15,733 nucleotides of DNA from Lentzea sp. (GTDB taxonomy: Bacteria; Actinomycetota; Actinomycetes; Mycobacteriales; Pseudonocardiaceae), in NCBI GenBank assembly GCA_030146905.1, contig JASLAV010000390.1, positions 1 through 15,733 on the forward strand, given 5' to 3'. The position numbers were made by a program, and so were the translations under genes. Positions 1 through 6,307 of the stretch are shown piece by piece. How positions within the stretch are numbered: the stretch's first letter is position 1; every line of letters starts with the position of its first letter. Below the pieces are notes generated by a model. It searched no databases and was not told the DNA's origin. It saw nothing but the letters and a program-made list of their open reading frames with translations.

Positions 1-27
1 CGCTAGAGGCAGTTCCGGACGATCTGC

Positions 28-56
28 TTCCGGTTCACGGGGAGATCTCCTAACCT
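28..56 (+). promoter_or_regulatory. Candidate leaderless promoter of the WYL regulator
   Basis: A TANNNT-type -10 element (TAACCT, 51-56) ends six bases before the GTG start at 63, so transcription would begin at or next to the start codon and the mRNA would be leaderless. The -35 match (TTCCGG at 28-33, 17-nt spacer) is poor. A 10-bp palindrome GGAGATCTCC (41-50) abuts the -10 and could be an operator half. No Shine-Dalgarno is present, which fits leaderless translation. All of this is inferred from sequence. Confidence 0.4.
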
Positions 57-62
57 GCCCCG

Positions 63-1055
63 GTGCCCAGTGATGTCAGCCCCACCGCCAGGGCACTGCG
101 CGCCCTGGAGATCCTCCGGACGCGCCCCGGCACGACGGCCGACCAGCTCGCCGAACGGCTGGGCGTCACGGAACGCGCCGCCCGCCGCTACGTCGGGATC
201 CTGCGGGAGGCGGGCATCCAGGTCGAGTCGAACCGAGGTCCGCACGGCGGATACCGGCTCCGGCGCGGAACCAAGCTGCCGCCGATCGTGTTCACCCAGG
301 CAGAGGCGCTGGGACTGGTCATGGCGGTGTTCGACGGCCAGCCGGCCGCCGCCGAGGCCGACGACCCGGTCGGCGCGGCGCTGGGCAAGGTCGTCGAGGC
401 GCTGCCCGAGAGCGTCGGCCGGCAGGCCGCCGCGCTGCGCGAGCACGCCAAAGCCGCGCCGGACCGGTATTCGGCCGGCCCGAATGCCGCCATCACCGGT
501 GCACTGGTCGCCGCCGTCGCGGCCAAGCGCCGGGTGCTGATCGCGTACCGCAGCGAGACGGGCAACGGTTGGAAGTCCGAAGTGGACCCATGGGCGGTCG
601 TGGTCCGCCACGGGCGCTGGTACTTGCTGTGCCTTTCCCATCGGGCGAATGCGATCCGCACCTATCGGATCGACCGGGTTCGCACGGTCGGTCAGACCGC
701 GCACGAGTTCGAGCCGCCAGAAGACCTCGACCCGGTCGCGGCGCTGGAGGAGAACCTGGGCACGGGCTGGCAGTTCCCCACCCACGTCGTCTTCGACGCG
801 CCGCTGACCGAGGTGGCGCCCTGGATCCCGTCTCCCATGGGGCGGCTCCACCCGGCGGGGGAGGGGTGCGTGCTCCTCGGCAGCACCGACAACCCCGCGA
901 TGTACGCGCAGGAGTGGTTGGCGGCCGTGCCGTTCGGCTTCCGGGTCGAGGGCGGAGACGAACTGCGTGCCGCGGTAGCGGCAGTCGCGACGCGCTTCGC
1001 CGCGGCTTTGGTGCCACAGGACGGGTCAGCGTCCGCGCCCCCGCGTGCACGCTGA
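63..1055 (+). CDS. WYL-domain transcriptional regulator (HTH-WYL-WCX)
   Basis: A 330-aa cytoplasmic DNA-binding regulator. Residues about 12-66 form an N-terminal winged helix-turn-helix of the HTH_11/DeoR-like type, with the TTADQLAERLGVTERAARRY helix pair and a glycine-rich wing (HGGYRL). A helical linker follows, then a WYL domain at about 145-215 with the signature W186-Y187-L188 and the ...YRIDRV strand, then a C-terminal WCX-type extension at about 235-315. Length and domain order are typical of actinobacterial WYL regulators. The family senses ligands, often nucleic-acid-derived, through the WYL pocket, and acts as activator or repressor; the targets here are unknown. The start is GTG at 63, the first in-frame start that keeps the whole HTH. 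It stands alone with no co-directional partner nearby. Family assignment is secure; the physiological role is not deducible. Confidence 0.93.
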   Translation: MPSDVSPTARALRALEILRTRPGTTADQLAERLGVTERAARRYVGILREAGIQVESNRGPHGGYRLRRGTKLPPIVFTQAEALGLVMAVFDGQPAAAEADDPVGAALGKVVEALPESVGRQAAALREHAKAAPDRYSAGPNAAITGALVAAVAAKRRVLIAYRSETGNGWKSEVDPWAVVVRHGRWYLLCLSHRANAIRTYRIDRVRTVGQTAHEFEPPEDLDPVAALEENLGTGWQFPTHVVFDAPLTEVAPWIPSPMGRLHPAGEGCVLLGSTDNPAMYAQEWLAAVPFGFRVEGGDELRAAVAAVATRFAAALVPQDGSASAPPRAR

Positions 1056-1061
1056 ACCATG

Positions 1062-1165
1062 TCATCGGCCAGCCGCTTCGTGCCATCGGCGCACAGCGCG
1101 CCGACCTCGTCGGCGTAGACCGCCAGGATCAACTCTCGGCGGGTCGGGAAATCCCTGACACCTGA
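1062..1165 (-). pseudogene. Remnant of a TetR-family regulator gene
   Basis: On the minus strand this stretch encodes RDFPTRRELILAVYADEV, followed by GALCADGTKRLADD. This is the end of a TetR recognition helix plus the next helix (family pattern YRHFPTRxxLxxAVYxxEV). The intact TetR at 14351 in this window has the matching segment RHFPTRQSLLEAVFHDRV...LCA...LA, so F-P-T-R, the L-x2-AV spacing and the downstream LCA align. Only about 35 residues are recognisable. The HTH upstream is missing, and downstream the frame runs antisense into the WYL gene. I read it as a deletion remnant. There is no start codon or SD, so it is not a functional gene. Confidence 0.5.
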
Positions 1166-1169
1166 CCCT

Positions 1170-1476
1170 GCGGCGAATGTCCATTGTGGTCACTCGCATC
1201 CGCTGCGCGGCATGACCGGTTCCGCACGACCGGACGTTTCGGAGAGAGCCGAAACGTGTCAGCGAAGTTGACGTTGTTCGCGCACTGCTGGCAGGGTCGA
1301 TCCCAAGGGCGTCTTCGCGCGACTGGGGGTGAACGGCCGGAAACAGTCCATTGACGATTGCCGTCGACGTGCTGCTTGTCCTGTGCGGCCTACAGGTGAG
1401 TTCCGCGTGAACGCCCGATTTTTCTCGAACCACGGCAAATCCCGTCCTGTCGTAGCGGAGATCGAGAGGAAGTCTT
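1170..1476. other. Intergenic region upstream of the M15 peptidase
   Basis: About 300 bases without a convincing gene. GC content is lower and no frame shows sustained third-position GC bias. It holds the hairpin at 1234-1257 and two TTGACG hexamers (1268-1273 and 1351-1356) that could be -35 elements, but neither has a good TANNNT at 17-19 nt. It ends with a clear Shine-Dalgarno (GAGAGGA, 1464-1470) for the gene at 1477. Confidence 0.5.
1234..1257. repeat. Perfect 9-bp hairpin/inverted repeat
   Basis: Arms ACGTTTCGG (1234-1242) and CCGAAACGT (1249-1257) are perfectly complementary around a 6-nt AGAGAG loop. There is no U-tract, so it is not a classical terminator. It lies about 220 nt upstream of the M15 peptidase and beside a TTGACG hexamer, so an operator or an attenuator-like element are both possible. 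The structure is read directly; its function is unknown. Confidence 0.5.
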
Positions 1477-2166
1477 GTGAAACTGCGAACCGGAGTTTTC
1501 GCACTCGTCACGTTCACCCTGTCCGTGGCCTTGGCCGGTATCACGCCGGCGTCCGCCGCCGCTGCCCAGACCGTGGAGCTCGCCGCGCCGACCGGCAGCG
1601 GCCTCCCGCCCTACGTCGCCGTCATCAAGCCGGTCACCGCGAAGCGGCTCGCTTCCAGCTGGCGGGAAGGCTGCCCTGTCGGGCCTGATCAACTGCGGCT
1701 GATCAGCCTGAACTTCGTCGGCTTCGACGGCGCGGTGCACCGTGGTGAGCTGGTCGTCAACGCCGATCTCGCCGCCGAGGTCGCCCGCGTCTTCGCCGAC
1801 CTGTACTTCAGCCGGTTCCCCATCCAGCGGATGGAGACCGTGGAGAAGTACAACTCCGACGACGACGCGTCGATGGCGGCGAACAACACCTCGGCGTTCA
1901 ACTGCCGGGCGATCACCGGTGGCACCGCCTGGTCCAACCACTCCTATGGACAGGCCATCGACATCAACCCCGTGCAGAACCCCTACATCTCCCGCAGCGG
2001 CACGGTCTACCCGCCCAACGGCGCGCCCTACGTCGACCGCACCGGGAACGTGCCCGGCATGATCCACGCGGGCGATGCCACCGAGCAGGCGTTCACCACG
2101 CGCGACTGGACCTGGGGCGGCTTCTGGGACACGCCGATCGACTACCAGCACTTCGAGAAGCCCTGA
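1477..2166 (+). CDS. Secreted M15-family D-alanyl-D-alanine carboxypeptidase-like protein
   Basis: A 229-aa protein expected to be exported and to cleave peptidoglycan peptide stems. The N-terminus (MKLRTGVFALVTF...) is a signal peptide with a hydrophobic core at about 6-22 and a likely signal peptidase cut in the Ala-rich stretch at 25-30. The catalytic region is M15 (VanY/Peptidase_M15_4 type): S153-N-H155-x2-G-x-A-x-D162 gives the first two zinc ligands and D223-Y-x-H225-F-E the third. Two Cys (66 and 143) could form a disulfide. The start is GTG at 1477, chosen because a good SD (GAGAGGA) lies 6 nt upstream and the signal peptide begins there. It is monocistronic and converges with the regulator ending at 2265. 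Whether it is a DD- or LD-type enzyme cannot be told from sequence. Confidence 0.9.
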   Translation: MKLRTGVFALVTFTLSVALAGITPASAAAAQTVELAAPTGSGLPPYVAVIKPVTAKRLASSWREGCPVGPDQLRLISLNFVGFDGAVHRGELVVNADLAAEVARVFADLYFSRFPIQRMETVEKYNSDDDASMAANNTSAFNCRAITGGTAWSNHSYGQAIDINPVQNPYISRSGTVYPPNGAPYVDRTGNVPGMIHAGDATEQAFTTRDWTWGGFWDTPIDYQHFEKP

Positions 2167-2264
2167 CACCGGACGGAAAGGCGGCGGTCCCGGGCGCCAC
2201 GACGGCGTCCAGGACCGGACCTCGGGGTGCGGCGGCTTCAGAACCGCGGCACAAGCGGTCGGGA

Positions 2265-2603
2265 TCAGGTTTCGGCGCGCGTGTGGTGTTCGTCCGCGGG
2301 CAGGACCGAGGTGCCGGCGCGCGCCACGATCTCCTGCAGGGCGGCGACGTGCTGTTCGAACGCGGCACGTCCGACGCTGTTGAGCCGTGCCGAGGTGCGC
2401 GGCCGCTTGCCGACGAAACCCTTGCGGATTTCGATGTACCCGGCTTCTTCCAGCGTGGTCAGCTGTTTGGACAGCGCCGAGTCCGACAGCCCGATGCTGT
2501 CGCGGATGAACTTGAACTCCGACCACTCGGTGGCCGCGAGCAGCGCCACGATGGACAACCGGGTCGGCGCGTGGATGAGCTCGTCGAACCGCGGCTTGAT
2601 CAT
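2265..2603 (-). CDS. Winged-helix transcriptional regulator (HTH_27 / MarR-ArsR-like)
   Basis: A 112-aa single-domain regulator. It opens with MIKPRFDELIHAPTRLSIV, the usual start of this family, followed by a winged HTH (recognition region SDSALSKQLTTLEEAGYI, wing with GKRPRT) and a short C-terminal helix for dimerisation. The ATG at 2603 overlaps the TGA of the upstream membrane-protein gene (ATGA), so the two are translationally coupled and transcribed together from about 3108. Small regulators of this family are commonly paired with a multi-helix membrane protein of unknown function. The two inverted repeats in the operon promoter (3098-3121 and 3143-3166) are the obvious candidates for its binding sites, implying autorepression. 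The effector is unknown. Confidence 0.88.
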   Translation of the reverse strand: MIKPRFDELIHAPTRLSIVALLAATEWSEFKFIRDSIGLSDSALSKQLTTLEEAGYIEIRKGFVGKRPRTSARLNSVGRAAFEQHVAALQEIVARAGTSVLPADEHHTRAET

Positions 2604-3082
2604 CGGGAGCTGCCTGGACGGTTGGCCAGCATGATCCGCCGCAGCAACCGCATCAGCAGCGGTCCGCCGGCGACCATGACGACGCCGCTCAGGAGCACGC
2701 CCCAGATTGCCGGATGGGCGATCCCGTTGGCCTCCAGCGCGAACGCGGTCGGCAGGGAGACCGCCAGGATCACCGCCACGAAGCCGAGGATCGCCAGGGC
2801 GCCCGCGGGGCCGAGCAGGTCGTTGCGCGGCTGGGCTCGCCGCAGGTAACGGGCCACGAGCCAGTCGGTGGCCGCCAGGACGCCGAGCACGAAACCACCG
2901 GCCCCCAGGCCGATCGCGAGTGGCTGGCGCGAGTCGACCGCCACCGCCAGGCCGAGCTGCAGTCCTGCGATGGCCCACCAGTACCACCACGGGATCATCG
3001 CCAGTTCGATCACTTGCTCCCGGCGCTGCTCGATCTCGGCAAGTGCGTGAGCCGCGTCGTCAGGTCGTAAGGCGTCGGTCAT
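2600..3082 (-). CDS. Four-helix integral membrane protein of unknown function
   Basis: A 160-aa protein. A charged, probably cytoplasmic N-terminal helix (about 1-25) is followed by four hydrophobic segments at about 30-50, 54-76, 91-111 and 122-144, and an Arg-rich cytoplasmic tail (RLLRRIMLANRPGSSR). No catalytic motif is visible. The first membrane segment carries an aromatic cluster (PWWYWW). The ATG at 3082 has a purine-rich SD (GAGGGGGG) just upstream. It is the first gene of a two-gene operon with the winged-helix regulator, overlapping it by 4 nt. By analogy with similarly organised pairs it may be the regulated function, such as a stress-responsive membrane protein; no specific role can be assigned. 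Confidence 0.85.
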   Translation of the reverse strand: MTDALRPDDAAHALAEIEQRREQVIELAMIPWWYWWAIAGLQLGLAVAVDSRQPLAIGLGAGGFVLGVLAATDWLVARYLRRAQPRNDLLGPAGALAILGFVAVILAVSLPTAFALEANGIAHPAIWGVLLSGVVMVAGGPLLMRLLRRIMLANRPGSSR

Positions 3083-3097
3083 GATGCCCCCCTCGCT

Positions 3098-3121
3098 AGT
3101 ACTTTCCTGGTGGGAAAGTAG
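3098..3121. promoter_or_regulatory. Operator-like inverted repeat 1 (autoregulation site)
   Basis: A perfect inverted repeat, TACTTTCC (3100-3107) and GGAAAGTA (3113-3120), with a 5-nt spacer, sits over the predicted minus-strand -10 (TACTTT, complement of 3115-3120) of the membrane protein/regulator operon. This placement suits a repressor site. Site 2 at 3143-3166 matches it at 17 of 24 positions. Confidence 0.55.
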
Positions 3122-3143
3122 CAGGAGGTTTCCTCAGGGGCAA
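3115..3143 (-). promoter_or_regulatory. Promoter of the membrane protein-regulator operon
   Basis: On the minus strand, TTGCCC (complement of 3138-3143) and TACTTT (complement of 3115-3120) are separated by 17 nt, a good sigma-70-like match with the actinobacterial TANNNT -10. Transcription would begin near 3108, about 25 nt before the ATG at 3082. It is embedded between two operator-like repeats. Confidence 0.5.
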
Positions 3144-3166
3144 GTAGTTTCCAGGGCTGGAAGCAG
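3143..3166. promoter_or_regulatory. Operator-like inverted repeat 2
   Basis: Arms TTCCAG (3149-3154) and CTGGAA (3157-3162) lie inside a 24-bp block matching repeat 1 at 17 of 24 positions. Starts are 45 bp apart, so both sites could face the same side of the helix. It lies just upstream of the predicted -35. A smaller palindrome GAGG-TTT-CCTC lies between the two. It is probably a second binding site for the same regulator. Confidence 0.4.
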
Positions 3167-3342
3167 TCGTGGTGCGTTCGTTCGCGAAAAGGCGTTCAAG
3201 CGCGAAAAGATCGAAAAGGAGTTCCGCCTGAATTTTGACCCGACGTGGAATTCTTCAATTCCTGGCCGGAGCCTTCGCGGACCTTTTAGTCTTGACGTCC
3301 ACCTCGCATGGTGCCGATGAATCTTTCGATTTGAGGGGGAAT

Positions 3343-4182
3343 GTGAAGCCGGACGAGGACTACGAGGTCTCACTTTCCGAGCACCAGGCACTGCTGGCCC
3401 GGATCCGGGCAGGGGCCGCCGCACCGCCGGAGCGGGAAGCCGGAGATCGGGAAGTGACCGGGACTTCGAGCGGCGGCGCGGTGCGCGTGGTGATGCGGGA
3501 TCGCAGGGTCGTCTCGGCCGTGGTCGGCGCGGCCGTGCTGGGGCAGTCCCGTGGTGAGGTCGCCGAGCTGGTGCGGGAAGCGGCCAACCTCGCTGTGTCG
3601 CAGTCGCTGGCGCTGTCACCGAAGGCCGGTGATCCGGGACCGGACCTCGCCGCGGTCGGTGCCGAGCTCGCGGAGTTCACGCGGGAGGGCGGGCAGGCGC
3701 TGCGGCGGATCCAGGACGCGGTGGAGCAGTCGATGGCGAAGCTGGCGGGGAAGGTTCCGATTCGCGGTGACGCTTCGCCCCAGTACGTCGACTTCCTGTT
3801 CGGTGAAGCGCTGGATGTCGTGCGGTCCATGCAGACCGCGCTCGCGAGCAGCGCCGCGGCGCCGGTCACCGGCGAGGGGCGGGACGAGGCCAACGAGGTC
3901 GTGGTCACCGTGTTTCAGGGCGAGCTCAGCCAGGTGGCGCTGAGCAGTTCCGCGCTGCAGATGTCGCCGGGCGAGTTCGGGCGAGCGGTCCAGCAGGCGA
4001 CCAACGACGCGCTGACCGACTGGGAGCGGCGCAGTGCGGAGGCGGCGGGCCGGCGGTCGCCGGACGCGGAGGCGTTGCAGCGGGTGGCGGAGCGGGCCGA
4101 TGCCGTGCGGCGCCAGAGCATGGAGCACTTGCACACCTATACGAACAGCATGACGGCGATCATGCGCAACGTGGATCAGTAG
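3343..4182 (+). CDS. Protein with two YbaB/EbfC-like domains, T7SS-module associated
   Basis: 279 aa from GTG 3343, chosen because a GAGGGG SD (3333-3338) precedes it and the sequence further upstream (in frame from 3235) is low-GC and not protein-like. Two segments have the YbaB-like pattern of beta-strands followed by an amphipathic helix: residues about 38-95 (AVRVVMRDRRVVSAVV...ELVREAANLAV) and about 183-230 (EVVVTVFQGELSQVAL...FGRAVQQATNDAL). They are separated and followed by long polar helices. YbaB-like proteins are known to accompany WXG100/ESX genes in actinomycetes and may bind DNA or act as adaptors. A WXG-like gene begins 15 nt downstream, so it heads the secretion-substrate operon. 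Domain assignment is by pattern only; the molecular function is not known. Confidence 0.75.
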   Translation: MKPDEDYEVSLSEHQALLARIRAGAAAPPEREAGDREVTGTSSGGAVRVVMRDRRVVSAVVGAAVLGQSRGEVAELVREAANLAVSQSLALSPKAGDPGPDLAAVGAELAEFTREGGQALRRIQDAVEQSMAKLAGKVPIRGDASPQYVDFLFGEALDVVRSMQTALASSAAAPVTGEGRDEANEVVVTVFQGELSQVALSSSALQMSPGEFGRAVQQATNDALTDWERRSAEAAGRRSPDAEALQRVAERADAVRRQSMEHLHTYTNSMTAIMRNVDQ

Positions 4183-4196
4183 CAGGGGGCCGCACG

Positions 4197-4523
4197 GTGT
4201 CAGGGGCATTCAGCGTTCATCCGGAGGAAGTCGGCGGGGCGGCCAAGAACCTGCTGGGGGCAGGGCAGTCGCTGTCCGGCGCGGTCGCCCAGTTCCAGGC
4301 GCGGACCGCGGCGCTCAGCGACGCGTTCGGGAACGACGACCTCGGCTCGGCACTCGGAACGATCTACCAGATCGCTTCCGAGGCGGCGTTCGACTGCTTC
4401 GCGGACAACGCGGAGGGGCTGCAGGAGGTCGGCCACAACCTGCAGGCGATGGCCGACAGCTACGCGGAAACCGAGTCCGCGAGCCAGGAGTCCTTCCAGC
4501 GGCTGCTGGGAGGTCTGGGATGA
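4197..4523 (+). CDS. EspC/WXG100-like type VII secretion substrate
   Basis: A 108-aa all-helical protein with the layout of ESX substrates: a first helix (about 8-45) opening FSVHPEEVGGAAKNL, a turn with polar and Gly residues (45-52), and a second helix ending NLQAMADSYAETESAS. Y89-x3-E93 is the YxxxD/E-type C-terminal secretion signal. No classical WXG triplet is present at the turn, which is more like the EspC family (PF10824). Start GTG 4197 follows an AGGGGG SD located right after the upstream stop. The gene overlaps the next one by 4 nt (ATGA at 4520), implying co-translation, possibly as a secreted heterodimer with the WXG protein encoded at 4520. Export by an ESX machine elsewhere in the genome is inferred. 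Confidence 0.82.
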   Translation: MSGAFSVHPEEVGGAAKNLLGAGQSLSGAVAQFQARTAALSDAFGNDDLGSALGTIYQIASEAAFDCFADNAEGLQEVGHNLQAMADSYAETESASQESFQRLLGGLG

Positions 4524-5020
4524 CGAGCGGGATCATGCTTCCGCCCGAGCTCTCCGGGCTGCTCAACACCCTCGGCTTCAACTGGCCGCTCAGCGACGAG
4601 GGGAAGCTCTTCGACCTCGCGGGCCAGTGGTCCTCGTTCGGTGATCAGCTCGGACCCGCCGTCGCGGAGGCGGACGGTCACGCCCAGCAGGTCCTCGGCG
4701 CGAACTCCGGTGCGGCGGTGGAACGTTTCGGGGCGTTCTGGTCGGAAGGTGACGCACCGAAGCAGAACCTCGACGACGGGGCGACCGCGTCCACGTTGAT
4801 CGGCACCGGCCTCTACGTGTGCGCCGGTGTGGTCGTGGCGCTGAAAACCGCCGTGGTGGTGCAACTGGCGATGCTCGCGGTCCAGATCGCCCAGGCCATC
4901 GCCACCGCCGTGGTGACGTTCGGCGCCTCGCTGCTCGAAATCCCGATCTTCCGCCAGATCACCAAGTTGCTCCTGGACCAGGCGCTCGACCTGGCGATCA
5001 ACTCGGTGCTGAATGGCTAA
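4520..5020 (+). CDS. CpnT-N-like WXG100 protein with membrane helices (delivery part of a split T7SS toxin)
   Basis: 166 aa. Residues about 20-75 carry the pattern seen at the N-terminus of CpnT-like and other ESX polymorphic toxins: N-W-P-L-x-D-E-x2-L-x2-L-A-x2-W-x3-G, then a second helix ending VERFGAFWS. Residues about 92-138 are very hydrophobic (TGLYVCAGVVVALK, VVVQLAMLAVQIAQAIATAVV) and could be two transmembrane or pore-forming helices. In usual members this region continues directly into a linker and a toxin domain. Here the protein stops at TAA 5018-5020, and a separate gene for the toxin starts inside it (ATG 5013, 8-nt overlap). It therefore looks like the delivery half of a two-gene toxin. 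Confidence 0.75.
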   Translation: MTSGIMLPPELSGLLNTLGFNWPLSDEGKLFDLAGQWSSFGDQLGPAVAEADGHAQQVLGANSGAAVERFGAFWSEGDAPKQNLDDGATASTLIGTGLYVCAGVVVALKTAVVVQLAMLAVQIAQAIATAVVTFGASLLEIPIFRQITKLLLDQALDLAINSVLNG

Positions 5021-5570
5021 GGGCAGGGGCGCGGGCAAGGCGGCCAAGGCCGGCGCCGGCATCCTGAAACCCGCGGTGTCGCGGCTGCGCAAGACGCGGA
5101 GGCCTGCCGGTTCCGCCGCGAAGCCGGTGGCGAAGGTCGCGAAGCCGACGCCGGGGGCGTGGGCCGCCAAGCTCAGCGCCAAGGACAAGGCCAGCTACGC
5201 CAACCTCAAGAACGCCGTGCAGGCCTCCTCCGGCCGGTCGGCGTCCCAGATCCGCAGCGGGCTCTCGGCGAGTCAGATCAACAACGGGAAGAAGCACCCC
5301 TGGCTCCGCTCGATGTACGTGGGCTCGGAAATCGAGAAGGACGCCGCCCGCAGGGTGGCCAGGGACACGAACATCACCCACCTGGGAACGAGCAGTCCCG
5401 GCAGGGCGGTACCGGATTTCCGGATAGGTGGCAGGCACAACGTGGACGTGACCGGAAGCAGTCCGTCGTCGCTGCGCACGCACATGAACCGGCCGTACTA
5501 CACTCACCCGGATCAGATATTGACGTACCCGTCGGTGTCCCCAGCCACGCTCAACGCCATCTTCCGGTAG
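5013..5570 (+). CDS. Putative secreted toxin with PD-(D/E)xK-like nuclease domain
   Basis: 185 aa. Residues 1-55 are a Lys/Arg/Ala-rich basic tail with PAKP-like linkers. Residues 58-95 are a short helical linker. The C-terminal about 90 residues form a compact domain with E106/E108 in a helix, then AVP-D135-F, a Gly turn, and NV-D145-V-T, then a His/Asn/Arg-rich tail (R155-x-H-x-N-R). An acidic helix, a PD hairpin and a D-x-T strand suggest a divergent restriction-endonuclease-fold nuclease, as in many polymorphic toxins, although the usual Lys of (D/E)xK is replaced. It overlaps the WXG protein gene by 8 nt in another frame, with no SD of its own visible beyond the coding sequence upstream. 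A candidate immunity gene starts 6 nt after it. The nuclease call is inference; toxin status rests mainly on context. Confidence 0.6.
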   Translation: MAKGRGAGKAAKAGAGILKPAVSRLRKTRRPAGSAAKPVAKVAKPTPGAWAAKLSAKDKASYANLKNAVQASSGRSASQIRSGLSASQINNGKKHPWLRSMYVGSEIEKDAARRVARDTNITHLGTSSPGRAVPDFRIGGRHNVDVTGSSPSSLRTHMNRPYYTHPDQILTYPSVSPATLNAIFR

Positions 5571-5576
5571 GAACCG

Positions 5577-6242
5577 ATGCGAAATCACGTCAAGGAAGAG
5601 TTCGAGCACCGCAAGTTCATCGAGCAGGCGGCGACGATCGCGGACCTCGATTTCGAGCGGTGTGCGTTCGGCGGCGGCGCGATCATGCAGGAGACGGACG
5701 ACCCGGCTTACGCGCTCGTGGTCAGCAACGTCTCGCTGCGCAAGTGCAAGACCGGCAACGTCGTGCTGTACGGCGTCCGGTTCGAGGACGTCACGGTCGA
5801 CACCCTGGGCCACGGCAAGGCGATCGAGCTCGAAGCCTGCGTCTGCACGCACGTCGTCCTCCGGGGGAAGCTCGGCGCCGTCCGCTTCTCCCCGGCTGTC
5901 GAGGACGGTTCACGGGCAGTGCTCGCCCCGGCGGCCGCGAAGCTGTACGAACACGTCGACTGGGCGCTGGACATCACCGAAGCCGAGTTCAGCGACATCG
6001 AGATCTGGGACGTTCCGGGACACCTGGTGAAACGCGACCCGGAAACGCAGTTCCTCATCCGCAGAGAAGCGGCCGCGGCCGCGGACATCGACGCGCTGCC
6101 CGAATTCGCGAAGATCTACGTCGAACGCGCCGCCGAGGCCCCGTACGAGACCAGTGTGCTGGCCGCGCCGATTCGGTCGAAGAGCTTCGAGGAAACCCTG
6201 AACGCTTTCCGGCGGTTGCGCGACCTGGGAATCGCCGAATGA
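5577..6242 (+). CDS. Beta-rich protein, candidate immunity protein for the adjacent toxin
   Basis: 221 aa, no signal peptide or membrane segment, so cytosolic. Residues about 20-105 read like a right-handed beta-helix with short pentapeptide-like steps (ADLDFERCAF, SNVSLRKCKTGNVVLYGVRFEDVTVD, AIELEACVCTHVVLRG). The repeats are irregular, and I would not call it a canonical pentapeptide-repeat protein. The C-terminal third is helical and acidic. The ATG at 5577 is 6 nt after the toxin stop; the SD (GGTAGGAA) overlaps that stop codon, giving tight coupling of toxin and putative antidote. Position, size, acidic character and lack of export signals support an immunity role; the family is not recognised. 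Confidence 0.55.
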   Translation: MRNHVKEEFEHRKFIEQAATIADLDFERCAFGGGAIMQETDDPAYALVVSNVSLRKCKTGNVVLYGVRFEDVTVDTLGHGKAIELEACVCTHVVLRGKLGAVRFSPAVEDGSRAVLAPAAAKLYEHVDWALDITEAEFSDIEIWDVPGHLVKRDPETQFLIRREAAAAADIDALPEFAKIYVERAAEAPYETSVLAAPIRSKSFEETLNAFRRLRDLGIAE

Positions 6243-6268
6243 CCGGTGGGTGCGCAGCCCACTAGGAT
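6239..6268 (+). promoter_or_regulatory. Internal promoter within the toxin module
   Basis: ATGACC (6239-6244) and TAGGAT (6263-6268) with an 18-nt spacer form a good actinobacterial promoter that straddles the stop codon of the upstream gene. Transcription would begin near 6275, giving the two downstream genes expression independent of the toxin operon, as expected for orphan or backup immunity genes. Confidence 0.5.
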
Positions 6269-6274
6269 CCGATC

Positions 6275-6307
6275 ATGTCCGCCCCGCGCCACACAGGAGC
6301 CCGATGA
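6275..6307 (+). CDS. Ten-codon leader ORF, possibly leaderless
   Basis: ATG 6275 lies seven bases after the TAGGAT -10, i.e. at the predicted transcription start. It encodes MSAPRHTGAR and stops at TGA 6305-6307, which overlaps the ATG of the next gene (ATGA at 6304). Such an ORF would be translated without a leader and could couple to the downstream gene, whose SD (AGGAG, 6295-6299) lies inside it. Conservation is unknown; it may be accidental. Confidence 0.3.
   Translation: MSAPRHTGAR

Noticed and set aside
1390..2526. 378-codon minus-strand open frame opposite the M15 peptidase gene
   Set aside because: Low-complexity Arg/Gly/Val translation; the plus-strand gene has a signal peptide, SD and zinc ligands.
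3235..3342. N-terminal extension of the YbaB-like protein from TTG 3235 (hydrophobic, signal-like)
   Set aside because: Low third-position GC, no SD before 3235, and a clear SD precedes GTG 3343; the TTGACC at 3235 looks more like promoter DNA.
4990..5030. Programmed frameshift fusing the WXG protein to the toxin
   Set aside because: No canonical slippery heptamer seen near the overlap, and ATG 5013 gives a complete second protein; kept only as a possibility in the split-toxin finding.
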